A program made the position numbers and the translations under genes. A stretch of DNA of 36,411 nt, from assembly GCA_903821635.1 (NCBI GenBank), contig CAIJLV010000036.1, positions 1 through 36,411 on the forward strand, read 5' to 3'. This DNA is from an uncultured Verrucomicrobiota bacterium. GTDB lineage: Bacteria > Verrucomicrobiota > Verrucomicrobiia > Limisphaerales > UBA9464. Of this stretch, positions 17,941 to 24,742 are shown piece after piece. The notes below the pieces were generated by a model. It worked only from the letters and a program-made list of their open reading frames with translations. It ran no database searches and was not told the DNA's origin. How positions within the stretch are numbered: position 1 is the first letter of the stretch; every line of letters starts with the position of its first letter.

Positions 17941-18369
17941 ATGGATTCGCTGCAACAGTTTCTTTGGCCCGACGGTCAGTTTCTCGGCATCGAGTGGCAC
18001 GTGTGGAAAGTGCTCGGTTGGGGCGGCAACGTGGCGTTTTTCTCACGTTTCCTAGTCCAATGGTATGCGACGGAGAAACGGAAAGAAGTGGTCGTGCCGC
18101 CGGTCTTTTGGTGGCTGAGTCTGGTGGGCTCGTGGCTGCTGTTGTCCTACGCCCTGTTTTATCAAAAGGACTCGGTCTTCATTTTTGCAAATGCCTTCAA
18201 CTGGATTCCCTACCTGCGGAATTTGGTGATCCATCGGCGGCACCTGAAGGCGCACATGACGTGTGCGACCTGCCAGCACGTGAACCCGCCCGCGGCCCGT
18301 TACTGTATGCATTGCGGCACGCTGCTCCCGCTGGAGCGGGAGGGTGAAACGGCGAGTTTGGCTGCCTGA
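17941..18369 (+). CDS. LAB_N-domain membrane protein with C-terminal zinc ribbon
   Basis: This 142-residue protein starts at ATG 17941. Residues 17-100 match the lipid-A-disaccharide synthase N-terminal-like domain (LAB_N): WKVLGWGGNVAFFSRFLVQW, then VVPPVFWWLSLVGSWLLLSYALF, then DSVFIFANAFNWIPYLRNL, giving three transmembrane helices. Free-standing LAB_N proteins are usually encoded near lipid A or polyprenyl-glycosyltransferase genes and are thought to act in lipid-linked sugar processes; no exact reaction is proven. Residues 108-125 add CATC-x10-CMHC, a four-cysteine zinc ribbon that ordinary LAB_N proteins of about 90-100 residues lack. No LPS gene is nearby. It ends 18 bases before a convergent small membrane-protein gene. 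The family assignment is firm; the function of the ribbon tail is unknown. Confidence 0.85.
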   Translation: MDSLQQFLWPDGQFLGIEWHVWKVLGWGGNVAFFSRFLVQWYATEKRKEVVVPPVFWWLSLVGSWLLLSYALFYQKDSVFIFANAFNWIPYLRNLVIHRRHLKAHMTCATCQHVNPPAARYCMHCGTLLPLEREGETASLAA

Positions 18370-18387
18370 ACGGGCCGCCCGCGAAGT

Positions 18388-18747
18388 TCAGCGCTTGGCG
18401 GGAGCCGGGGCGACCGGGGCGTTGGTCGGGGGCGCCGGCGTCAACCCGAACCGGGCGAGGATGTTGGAAGCGTAAACGGGATCGCGCGCGCCGTATTGGC
18501 GGAAGACCTCAATGCCCTTAAGCACGACGTCGCGTTCCTTGGTTTGCGACTCGATCAGGGCGGCTTGGCGGGCGTCGATTTGTCGCTTCATCAGGCTCGT
18601 TTGCCGGTAGAAAAAGAGGCTCACTCCGGCCGTGGTGATCAACGCGGCGATCAGCACTAAGTTGAGCACATGGCGCAGGCTGCGAACCTGTTCCTTTAAG
18701 TCCTCCAAGGCGGGCTCCGGCGGGTGATGCAGGCTGGGATCGTCCAT
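18388..18747 (-). CDS. Small single-pass membrane protein, function unknown
   Basis: This 119-residue protein starts at the ATG ending at 18747. It has an acidic cytosolic N-terminus with a short amphipathic helix (EDLKEQVRSLRHVLN), one transmembrane helix at about residues 30-48 (LVLIAALITTAGVSLFF) and an extracytoplasmic helical part (MKRQIDARQAALIESQTKERDVVLKGIEVFRQYGARDPVYASNIL). The C-terminus is Pro/Ala-rich (PAPPTNAPVAPAPAKR). No known family is recognised. Its start follows the stop of the 91-residue membrane protein gene by three bases on the same strand, so the two are almost certainly co-transcribed and may form one complex. Confidence 0.75.
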   Translation of the reverse strand: MDDPSLHHPPEPALEDLKEQVRSLRHVLNLVLIAALITTAGVSLFFYRQTSLMKRQIDARQAALIESQTKERDVVLKGIEVFRQYGARDPVYASNILARFGLTPAPPTNAPVAPAPAKR

Positions 18748-18750
18748 GGT

Positions 18751-19026
18751 TCAGCGCTTGGGCGAGTGGGCGGCGGGATTGGTGGTGATTGTGACGCCCA
18801 CGGCCCGGAGGGCGGGTTGAATCGCCGGGTTCTTGCCCGCGTATTCGATGCTCGCGCCCAGCAGCAACTCGTAGGCCCGCCGATTGTGGGCGGATTGGGC
18901 GAGGGCGAAGGCTTGGCGATTGAGCACCCGGGTCGCGTGGACATGCCAGGCACACAGCCCAGCCGACAACAGTGCCAGCGTCAGCTGCAGGCTCGCCAGC
19001 AGTCGCAGGTTGGAATCGTGTTTCAT
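18751..19026 (-). CDS. Small single-pass membrane protein, function unknown
   Basis: This is a 91-residue protein with its start at the ATG ending at 19026. A short charged N-terminus (MKHDSNLR) precedes one transmembrane helix at about residues 9-31 (ASLQLTLALLSAGLCAWHVHAT). An extracytoplasmic helical region follows (LNRQAFALAQSAHNRRAYELLLGASIEYAGKNPAI) and ends in a basic tail. It has no recognised domain. It is the first gene of a two-gene minus-strand unit, three bases from the 119-residue membrane protein. Both have the same plan: a single helix, then an outward-facing helical stretch of 30-50 residues. Its start region is divergent from the HPr gene, about 150 bases away. Confidence 0.75.
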   Translation of the reverse strand: MKHDSNLRLLASLQLTLALLSAGLCAWHVHATRVLNRQAFALAQSAHNRRAYELLLGASIEYAGKNPAIQPALRAVGVTITTNPAAHSPKR

Positions 19027-19179
19027 GCCGTGACGGCGAACGTAGGGCTGAAAGGCTGGTTTCCAAGGCTTTTCCCGGTGCCGCTGCGCCCGGGGGCTAG
19101 GTTGCTTCCGCGCCGGGACCGACTTCCCGCAGGTTCGCGATTGGCAAACGTCACCGTTTTCGGGCAGGATCTCGGAGCA

Positions 19180-19476
19180 GTGAGTTCAGGCGCGCCCACC
19201 AAGTCTCCGGTCCACCGGCAAGAAGTGACCATTACCAACAAGCAGGGAATCCACGCCCGGCCTTCTTCCCAGTTTGTGAAGCTGGCCAGCAAGTTTACCT
19301 GCGATGTGTTCTTGGAAAAGGACGGCGAAACCATCAACGGCAAGAGCATCATGGGTTTGTTGATGCTAGCGGCCGGACCCGGCAGCCGGCTGACCATTGT
19401 CTGCGCTGGCGACCGGGCGGAGGAGGCGGTTGCCGAGTTGTCCGCCCTCGTGAATGCCAAGTTTGGCGAAGACTGA
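19180..19476 (+). CDS. ptsH: HPr-family phosphocarrier protein
   Basis: With a GTG start at 19180 the protein has 98 residues; there is no ATG in a suitable place. The HPr core begins at EVTITNKQGIHARPSSQFVKLA. His25, in the GIHARP motif, is the histidine phosphorylated by enzyme I. Ser56, in the NGKSIMGLLML motif, corresponds to the regulatory serine phosphorylated by HPr kinase (Ser46 in B. subtilis). The length is close to the usual 85-95 residues, with about ten extra at the N-terminus. No enzyme I, EII or hprK gene is adjacent, so a sugar-transporting PTS cannot be inferred. Many non-Firmicute bacteria use HPr only for regulation. A TAGGTT hexamer at 19098-19103 could be a -10 element; this is unproven. 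Confidence 0.92.
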   Translation: MSSGAPTKSPVHRQEVTITNKQGIHARPSSQFVKLASKFTCDVFLEKDGETINGKSIMGLLMLAAGPGSRLTIVCAGDRAEEAVAELSALVNAKFGED

Positions 19477-19503
19477 GCCCCGCTGCTCCCCGTTTCCATC
19501 CGG

Positions 19504-20247
19504 TTACGCCTGCAAGGTCGCCAACACCTCGGGGTCGCGCACGTCCACCCAGCGGCCTTCGATTTTCAATCCCGCCACCCGCTGCTTGGCGGCGACCAAG
19601 GCGCTGAGGGCGTCCGTTAGCTCATATTCGCCGCGCGGCGATTTTTGAAGCCGGGCTGTAAACTCGAACAGACTGGTCCGGAAAAGGTAAATCCCGGCGT
19701 TATACCAGCTGGGTTGGCCCGCGGGGAGCCAACCCGTGGCGCGTAATTCCTCCAGTTGGGCGGGGCTTGGCTTCTCCACCAAGCGGGTCAGGCAGAACTG
19801 GTCGTCAAAGAAATTAAGCCCGCCTTGGGTCACGTCTTGGCCTTCGGTCACGGTCAGCAAGGCGCCAAATTCCCCCTCCTGCCACCGGGCTAGCATCCGC
19901 TGGTAAGTTTCGGGCTTCACCAATATGTCGCCGTAAGTCAGCAGGAAATCGGAGTCCCCCACAAACTCCCGGGCGTATTCCGGGGCCTTGCCGGTGCCAT
20001 CTTGCACGGTCTGCCGCGCATAGCAGAGCTGCGCGCCGAAGCGGGAACCGTCCCCGAAGTGGGCTTCGATCACCTCGGCCCGCCAGCCGGTGATAAGGCA
20101 GACTTCCCGGATGCCGGCCGCCAGCAATCCTTCGAGAATGTGTTCGAGAATGGGGCGGCCGTGGACCCGGAGCATCGGTTTGGGCAGCTCTTGGGTCAGA
20201 TCCTTCATGCGGGTGCCTTTGCCGGCGGCGAGTATGACAGCTTTCAT
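19504..20247 (-). CDS. Sugar-1-phosphate nucleotidyltransferase (RfbA/GalU/GlmU-N type)
   Basis: This 247-residue protein starts at the ATG ending at 20247. The signature MKAVILAAGKGTRM (nucleotide-binding G-x-G-T-R) is followed by ELPKPML (the substrate/Mg-binding PKP), ITGWRAEVIEAHF, DGTGKAPEYA, LLTYGDI (the metal-binding Asp region), VEKPS, YNAGIYLF, EYELTDAL and WVDVRDPEVL. This is a complete single-domain nucleotidyltransferase of the family that makes NDP-sugars from a sugar-1-phosphate and NTP. Lacking the left-handed beta-helix, it is not full GlmU. The nucleotide and sugar cannot be decided, although members of this length often act on D-glycero-heptose-1-P, mannose-1-P or glucose-1-P. 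It converges on HPr (27 bases between). An uncertain minus-strand frame upstream overlaps its start by ATGA. Confidence 0.9.
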   Translation of the reverse strand: MKAVILAAGKGTRMKDLTQELPKPMLRVHGRPILEHILEGLLAAGIREVCLITGWRAEVIEAHFGDGSRFGAQLCYARQTVQDGTGKAPEYAREFVGDSDFLLTYGDILVKPETYQRMLARWQEGEFGALLTVTEGQDVTQGGLNFFDDQFCLTRLVEKPSPAQLEELRATGWLPAGQPSWYNAGIYLFRTSLFEFTARLQKSPRGEYELTDALSALVAAKQRVAGLKIEGRWVDVRDPEVLATLQA

Positions 20248-20387
20248 CGGACGGAGCGAAAGCGTCGCCAGTTCTGGGGCTTGGCCGCAAGCCGGGTGAT
20301 GGCAGGCGGCGCGGGGGGCAATCTGTGGTCCAATCCGAGCAAGGTTCGTTTGGCACCCGCGTTGGCTTCCCGGTTTTCCTCAGCGGC

Positions 20388-20600
20388 ATGAAGCCAATTC
20401 CGCATGCGCCCGCCCAGGTTCAGACCGTAGCGGAACGGCCGCCGTCCGAGGTCCAGCCGGGCCACGACCATGACCATGACCATGACCATGACCACGAGCC
20501 CGACCATGGCCCGACCGGCCGGGGATGCGCCTGTGGGGATTGCGCCGGGCGGGGCGCGTGCGGCCGACACCGGCTGCCGGCTCCAGCCGCCGCGGCCTGA
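20388..20600 (+). CDS. Possible His/Cys-rich small metal-binding protein (uncertain)
   Basis: This is a 70-codon frame from ATG 20388, which could extend in frame to GTG 20325. After a Pro-rich start (MKPIPHAPAQVQ), residues 26-41 form an alternating His-Asp run ending HEPDHG. Next come CACGDC and CGRH, giving four Cys and eight or nine His in the last 45 residues. The composition is that of a metal-sequestering peptide or the metal-loading tail of a chaperone. The frame ends 53 bases upstream of the moaA GTG on the same strand. Third-position GC is high, as in the neighbours. Against it, a minus-strand frame (20244-20615) covers the same bases and overlaps the nucleotidyltransferase start by ATGA, and the His-Asp run could simply be a microsatellite. 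I judge the plus frame slightly more protein-like. No homologue is recognised. Confidence 0.35.
   Translation: MKPIPHAPAQVQTVAERPPSEVQPGHDHDHDHDHDHEPDHGPTGRGCACGDCAGRGACGRHRLPAPAAAA
20466..20495 (+). repeat. Hexanucleotide tandem repeat (GACCAT)n
   Basis: Four perfect GACCAT units are followed by one GACCAC, with a degenerate GAGCCC and another GACCAT after them. The repeat lies in the 405-base gap between the nucleotidyltransferase and moaA. In the plus mini-ORF it encodes the His-Asp alternation; on the minus strand it would encode a Val-Met alternation. Unit number may vary by slippage in steps of two codons without changing frame. Confidence 0.9.
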
Positions 20601-20652
20601 GTTGGCGGGCTCCACTGGCTTTGCCCACGGCTTCGACTAAGGTCGTGCCGTC

Positions 20653-21723
20653 GTGCGCAGCGAACTTCGAGATTCTCACGGACGCGTGATGCGGGACCTT
20701 CGAGTCAGCATCACGGACCGCTGCAATTTTCGCTGCCTCTACTGCCTCCCAGAGACCGAGCAGGCCGCAAATTTCTACCGCACCAAGTTCGATGCGGTGC
20801 GCAACCCCAAGCCCTTCGCCCTGACGCCCATCCGCTACGAGTGGAAGCCCCGCGCCGATTTACTGACGTTTGAGGAGATTGAACGCTTTGTCCGAATTTC
20901 AGTGAGCCTCGGCATTGAAAAAGTCCGCGTCACCGGCGGCGAGCCCATGCTTCGGAAGGGGGTCGAAACGCTGGTCGGCAAATTGGCGGCGATTCCTGGC
21001 GTGCAGGATCTCGCCATGACGACCAACGGCCAGTTGTTCGCCGCCAAGGCCGCCGTGCTGCGGGCGGCGGGCTTGAAGCGGGTGAGCTTCAGCATGGATT
21101 CGCTGGACCGGGCCAACTTTCAAAAACTCACCGGGCGCGACGGTTTGGCCGAGGTGTTGGCCGGCCTCGACACCGCTCGCCAGCTCGGCTTCGGACCGGT
21201 CAAGGTCAACGCCGTGGTCATTCGCGACCTCAACGATCACGAATTGGAAGCCCTCGCGGAATTTGCCCATGAGCGTGACCTGAGCTTCCGTTTCATCGAG
21301 TTCATGCCGCTTGATTCCAGCCGGGCGTGGCAAAAGGAACTGGTGGTGCCCGGTCGGGAGATTCTCGCCCGCCTGCGGGCCCGGTTCGGCTTGGTGCCCG
21401 TCGATCAGGCCGGCAATCCCGCTGAAACTGCCCGCCGCTGGGCGTTTCCCGATGGTCGCGGCGAGATTGGGATCATCGCGCCGGTGAGTGAACCCTTTTG
21501 CGGCCACTGCAACCGGCTGCGCCTGACCGCCGACGGCAAGCTGCGCACCTGCCTCTTCAGTTTGGCGGAGCACGACTTCAGGCCGCTCCTCCGCGGGGGC
21601 GCGAGTGACGACGACCTTGCAGCCCGGTTGATCGAACTCGTCACGCACAAGGAAGCCGGTCACCGAATCGGTCAGCCGGACTTTGTGCAGCCTGCCCGGA
21701 CGATGAGCTGTATCGGCGGTTGA
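20653..21723 (+). CDS. moaA: GTP 3',8-cyclase MoaA (molybdenum cofactor synthesis), with internal insertion
   Basis: This 356-residue radical SAM enzyme starts at GTG 20653. It converts GTP to 3',8-cyclo-H2GTP, the first step of molybdopterin synthesis, in the cytosol. The N-terminal [4Fe-4S] motif CNFRCLYC is at Cys24, Cys28 and Cys31. The SAM-binding RVTGGEPMLR follows. The second cluster motif is Cys283-x2-Cys286-x13-Cys300 (FCGHCNRLRLTADGKLRTC), and the protein ends in Gly-Gly, as active MoaA does. Between LPE and LLTFEEIE there are about 45 residues (ANFYRTKFDAVRNPKPFALT and onward) where typical MoaA has about 20, so a loop of about 25 residues has been added near the active site. No other moa or mob gene is in the window. 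The next radical SAM gene starts 26 bases after the stop, so co-transcription is likely. Confidence 0.95.
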   Translation: MRSELRDSHGRVMRDLRVSITDRCNFRCLYCLPETEQAANFYRTKFDAVRNPKPFALTPIRYEWKPRADLLTFEEIERFVRISVSLGIEKVRVTGGEPMLRKGVETLVGKLAAIPGVQDLAMTTNGQLFAAKAAVLRAAGLKRVSFSMDSLDRANFQKLTGRDGLAEVLAGLDTARQLGFGPVKVNAVVIRDLNDHELEALAEFAHERDLSFRFIEFMPLDSSRAWQKELVVPGREILARLRARFGLVPVDQAGNPAETARRWAFPDGRGEIGIIAPVSEPFCGHCNRLRLTADGKLRTCLFSLAEHDFRPLLRGGASDDDLAARLIELVTHKEAGHRIGQPDFVQPARTMSCIGG

Positions 21724-21749
21724 CCGACCCCTCCTGCCAGGCTCGCCCC

Positions 21750-22817
21750 ATGAATGCTGGCTCCCCTCCCAATCCGCCTCGCGGCGCTGCTTTCAACCCG
21801 GCCAATCGGTTTGCGTCCACGCACCGCACGAGCGATCCCGACTTGGCCGACTTGGATCCCGCAGAAGAACCGTCGCCGCGCACGCAATTTCTGGAGGATC
21901 AGACCCAGACGGCGCTCACCAAAAATGACAGCCCGGACATTGGTTTCACTTGGTCGCTGAATCCCTATCGAGGCTGTGAACACGGGTGCATCTACTGTTA
22001 CGCCCGGCCGTATCACGAATACCTTGGCTGGAGCGCGGGCTTGGATTTCGAAACCAAAATCATCGTCAAACCGACCCTGCCTGAATTGCTGCGCCGCGAA
22101 CTCGCCGCCCCCCGCTGGCAGCCCGACGGCATCGCGCTCAGCGGCGTGACGGATTGCTACCAACCGGTGGAACGCCGCCTCCAGATCACCCGTCGCTGCC
22201 TCGAAGTGCTTGCCGAATTCCGCAACCCCGTTGGCATTGTGACCAAGAACGCCTTGGTCACTCGGGACCTTGATGTGCTCGGCGAATTGGCCCGGCACAA
22301 CTGCGTCGCCGTCTTCATTTCGCTGACGACCCTAGATCCTGATCTCCGCGCCATTCTCGAACCGCGGACCTCACCGCCGGCCGCCCGCTTGGCCGCCATC
22401 CGGAAATTGCGCGCCGCCGGCATCCCTGTCGGGGTCATGCTCGCGCCAATTATTCCGGCGTTGAATGATCACGAAATTCCCCGACTCATTGCCGCCGCGG
22501 TCGAGGCGGGGGCGCAGTTTGCCGGCCGCGTGGTGCTGCGCTTGCCCTTTGCGGTCGCGCCCCTGTTTGAGGACTGGCTTACCCGCCATTTCCCCGATCG
22601 AAAGGAGAAGGTCTTGAACCAGATCCGTGACCTTCGCGAAGGCCGGCTGAACGATCCCAATTTCGGCGCCCGGATGACCGGCACTGGGCCGGCCGCCGCC
22701 CGTCTGGCGCAGTTGCTGGACGTCGCCTGCCGCCGGGCGGGCATCGCGGGTAACTGGCCCCAACTCAGCACGGAGGCGTTTCGGCGCGTCGAGCCGGGGC
22801 AGTTGAACCTGTGGTAA
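21750..22817 (+). CDS. PA0069-family radical SAM protein (SplB-like)
   Basis: The start is taken as ATG 21750, giving 355 residues; an in-frame TTG at 21720 overlaps the moaA stop and is the alternative. The radical SAM cluster motif CEHGCIYC is at Cys76, Cys80 and Cys83, within SLNPYRGCEHGCIYCYARPYHEY-type sequence that is diagnostic for the PA0069/Rv2578c group related to spore photoproduct lyase. Other conserved parts are ALSGVTDCYQPVER, ITRRCLEVL, PVGIVTKNALVTRD, VFISLTTLDPDLRAILEPRT, GVMLAPIIPALNDHEIPRLI and VVLRLP. The reaction of this family is unknown. The N-terminal 60 residues are typical for the group. It follows moaA by 26 bases but is also widespread away from Moco genes, so the link is not evidence of a shared pathway. 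Confidence 0.93.
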   Translation: MNAGSPPNPPRGAAFNPANRFASTHRTSDPDLADLDPAEEPSPRTQFLEDQTQTALTKNDSPDIGFTWSLNPYRGCEHGCIYCYARPYHEYLGWSAGLDFETKIIVKPTLPELLRRELAAPRWQPDGIALSGVTDCYQPVERRLQITRRCLEVLAEFRNPVGIVTKNALVTRDLDVLGELARHNCVAVFISLTTLDPDLRAILEPRTSPPAARLAAIRKLRAAGIPVGVMLAPIIPALNDHEIPRLIAAAVEAGAQFAGRVVLRLPFAVAPLFEDWLTRHFPDRKEKVLNQIRDLREGRLNDPNFGARMTGTGPAAARLAQLLDVACRRAGIAGNWPQLSTEAFRRVEPGQLNLW

Positions 22818-22892
22818 TGCTCCGTCCCGGAACTTCGGTCTGAAATCCGATCCGTCGCACTGCATCCTCCCGCACATGAACCCGTCAGCCCG

Positions 22893-23155
22893 CTCCGGGA
22901 GTTCCAAGACAAGTGGTTCCACCTCCACGCCAAAGACGTGCCGATCCGCCGCGCTCGCCGCAACGAAGGGCCCCCCTGCGCATTCCCGGCGCCGGCGAAC
23001 AGGACTGGGGCAAATTCATGGGTGCGCTGAAGCAGCCGACCTAGTGCGGTCCCGTCGGCATCGAGGTGGAAGCCTCGACCTTTGGCAAAAGCCTTGAGGA
23101 CCGCCAACGGGCGCTCAAGGTCGCCGGCCAAGTGCTGCGACCGTTCTTTGGGTGA
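22893..23155 (+). pseudogene. Remnant of a sugar-phosphate isomerase/epimerase (xylose isomerase-like TIM barrel), frameshifted and interrupted
   Basis: Reading from about 22893, the frame gives EFQDKWFHLHAKDVPIRRARR, the strand with H-x-K-D found near the end of AP_endonuc_2/xylose isomerase-like barrels. At a run of six C (22971-22976) the homology shifts frame and continues as LRIPGAGEQDWGKFMGALKQ, then an in-frame TAG (23042-23044), then CGPVGIEVEAS, RQRALKVAGQVLRPFFG and a final TGA (23153-23155). The pieces appear in the correct order for the family: H-x-KD, G-x-G-x-x-DW, GPVGIEVE. The first two-thirds of the gene (about 200 residues) is absent; upstream is only the end of the radical SAM gene. 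So one frameshift, one premature stop and a 5' deletion are visible. Two assembly errors could explain the frameshift and stop, but not the missing 5' part. The intact gene probably belonged with deoC. Confidence 0.8.
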
Positions 23156-23184
23156 ATCGTCCAATTCGCAACCCCCGCCTGCCC

Positions 23185-23979
23185 ATGAAATACTCCTACG
23201 CCGAGCTCGCCAAAATGATCGACCACTCGCTCTTGCATCCCACGATGACGGATCGGGAGCTCGAAGATGGCTGTCGGCTCGCCGCGAAATACGGCGTCGC
23301 GTCGGTCTGCATCAAACCCTACGCCGTAAAACGCGCGGCCGAACTGCTCCACGGCACGGGCGTCCACGTGGGCGCGGTCATCGGGTTCCCGCACGGCCAC
23401 AGCACCACCGAATCGAAGCGCTACGAAACCGAGTTGGCCTGCCGGGATGGCGCGACTGAGATCGATATGGTCATCAACGTGGGCAAGGCCTTGAGTGGTG
23501 AGTGGGACTACGTCGAGCGCGACGTGCAGGCGGTCTGCGACGAGGCCGCCCGGCAGGGCGCCCGGGTGAAGGTCATCTTTGAAAACGACTACCTGATCCA
23601 GGGCGGCGCTGGCCTGAGCAGCGATGATTTCAAACGTCAGCTCTGCCAACTCTGCGAACGCGCCGGGGCCGCTTGGGTGAAGACGTCTTCCGGCTACGGT
23701 TTCGTGAAGCAGCCCGACGGCAGCTACAATTATCGCGGCGCCACGGAGTCTGACCTGAAGCTCATGCGGGCCAATGTGTCAGACCGAGTGCAGGTCAAGG
23801 CGGCGGGCGGCGTGCGCGACCTCGACGGCTTGATCAAGGTGCGCGACCTCGGCGGCTCTCGCTGCGGCGCCACTGCCACCGCAGCGATGCTGGACGAATA
23901 TCGCCGGCGCGAAGCGGCCGAACAGGCCGGTCAAAACGGCGTGGCGAAATCCGCGGCCATCGGAGTGGGTGGTTACTGA
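23185..23979 (+). CDS. deoC: Deoxyribose-phosphate aldolase DeoC
   Basis: This 264-residue protein starts at ATG 23185; the in-frame GTG at 23152 lies inside the pseudogene. It cleaves 2-deoxy-D-ribose-5-phosphate to glyceraldehyde-3-phosphate and acetaldehyde in nucleoside catabolism. The class I aldolase residues are present: Asp94 (EIDMVINVG), Schiff-base Lys166 (AWVKTSSGYGF) and Lys205 (VQVKAAGGVRD). Also visible are IDHSLLHP at the start, VCIKPYAV, VIGFPHGHSTTESK and VKVIFEND. The extension after VKTSSGYG (FVKQPDGSYNYRGATESD) is longer than the E. coli enzyme and resembles the variant found in planctomycete and verrucomicrobial proteins. The C-terminus carries about 25 extra Ala/Gln-rich residues. 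It should be active. The gene directly downstream starts one base after its stop (TGA then GTG), so translational coupling is possible. Confidence 0.95.
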   Translation: MKYSYAELAKMIDHSLLHPTMTDRELEDGCRLAAKYGVASVCIKPYAVKRAAELLHGTGVHVGAVIGFPHGHSTTESKRYETELACRDGATEIDMVINVGKALSGEWDYVERDVQAVCDEAARQGARVKVIFENDYLIQGGAGLSSDDFKRQLCQLCERAGAAWVKTSSGYGFVKQPDGSYNYRGATESDLKLMRANVSDRVQVKAAGGVRDLDGLIKVRDLGGSRCGATATAAMLDEYRRREAAEQAGQNGVAKSAAIGVGGY

Positions 23980-24738
23980 GTGCGCGAAATGCAGCGCGTG
24001 CCCCCAGACGAACGGTGTGCGGCCGGGCTCATCCGTGGGCGGGGCCCCAACGGGTTTACGCTGCTAGAGTTGCTGGTCGTCGTCAGCCTCATCGCGGTCT
24101 TGGCCGCCCTGCTTTTGCCGGCTCTTGGTCGGGCCCAGCAAAAGGCCCGGCAGGCCGCGTGCCTTTCCAATCTGCGCCAAGCTGGCCTCGCCTTGGCGGC
24201 GTATCAGGGTGATTTCGCCGACCGCTTTCCCGACCACCGTGAACTCAAATCGGCGCTCGGTTATCGGCCTTGGACCACTTGGCCGCCGTCGGATCCGCGC
24301 GCCGGTTGGGCCGCGCTGGCGTTGAGCAATTACGTCGGCTCCGTGGGGGTTTGGCTTTGCCCCGCGGTGGCGGCTTCCCAACTGCGGGCTGTGCCCCAGG
24401 TTGGGCAGCGCGCCGGCGTCCACGCGACCGCCGCCCTGACCGGCTACTGGCTCTGGCGCTTCGATCGCGCGACCGCCCCCGTGCCGCTCGACAATTTTTG
24501 GAACAAGACGGCGACCGCGGCCTTGAACGATCTCCGCGAGGCTAACAACCCGACCGTGGGCCAGCCCGCCGGCCCATCCGAGGTGGAGGTGATGGTGGAT
24601 CCCTATTTTCCCATCACCATTCCCACGGTCGCACCGGAACTCGCCGGGCGCGCCGCCCATCCGCGGGGACGTAACCGCCTGCTGCTTGACCAGAGCGCCG
24701 CTTGGTGGCGTGACCCGCGCCTGACTACTCTCCACTGA
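23980..24738 (+). CDS. Prepilin-type N-terminal cleavage/methylation protein (pseudopilin-like)
   Basis: The start may be GTG 23980, abutting the deoC stop, or ATG 23989; the first gives 252 residues. After about 28 residues comes the prepilin peptidase site GFTLLELLVVVSLIAVLAALLLPAL: cleavage after Gly, Phe +1, Glu +5, then a 20-residue hydrophobic helix. A helical segment (ARQAACLSNLRQAGLALAAYQGDF) and a Trp/Pro-rich globular part follow, ending in a His-rich DPRLTTLH tail. This is the form of the many lone type II-secretion/pseudopilin-like proteins of Verrucomicrobiota and Planctomycetota, where genomes encode dozens of copies without a full secretion operon. The leader is unusually long and polar for a type IV prepilin. 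Its function is unknown, and it ends four bases before the PQQ dehydrogenase start. Confidence 0.88.
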   Translation: MREMQRVPPDERCAAGLIRGRGPNGFTLLELLVVVSLIAVLAALLLPALGRAQQKARQAACLSNLRQAGLALAAYQGDFADRFPDHRELKSALGYRPWTTWPPSDPRAGWAALALSNYVGSVGVWLCPAVAASQLRAVPQVGQRAGVHATAALTGYWLWRFDRATAPVPLDNFWNKTATAALNDLREANNPTVGQPAGPSEVEVMVDPYFPITIPTVAPELAGRAAHPRGRNRLLLDQSAAWWRDPRLTTLH

Positions 24739-24742
24739 TGCC

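Noticed and set aside
20466..20495. Possible CRISPR array
   Set aside because: The repeat unit is only six bases and contiguous, with no spacers; it is a simple tandem repeat.
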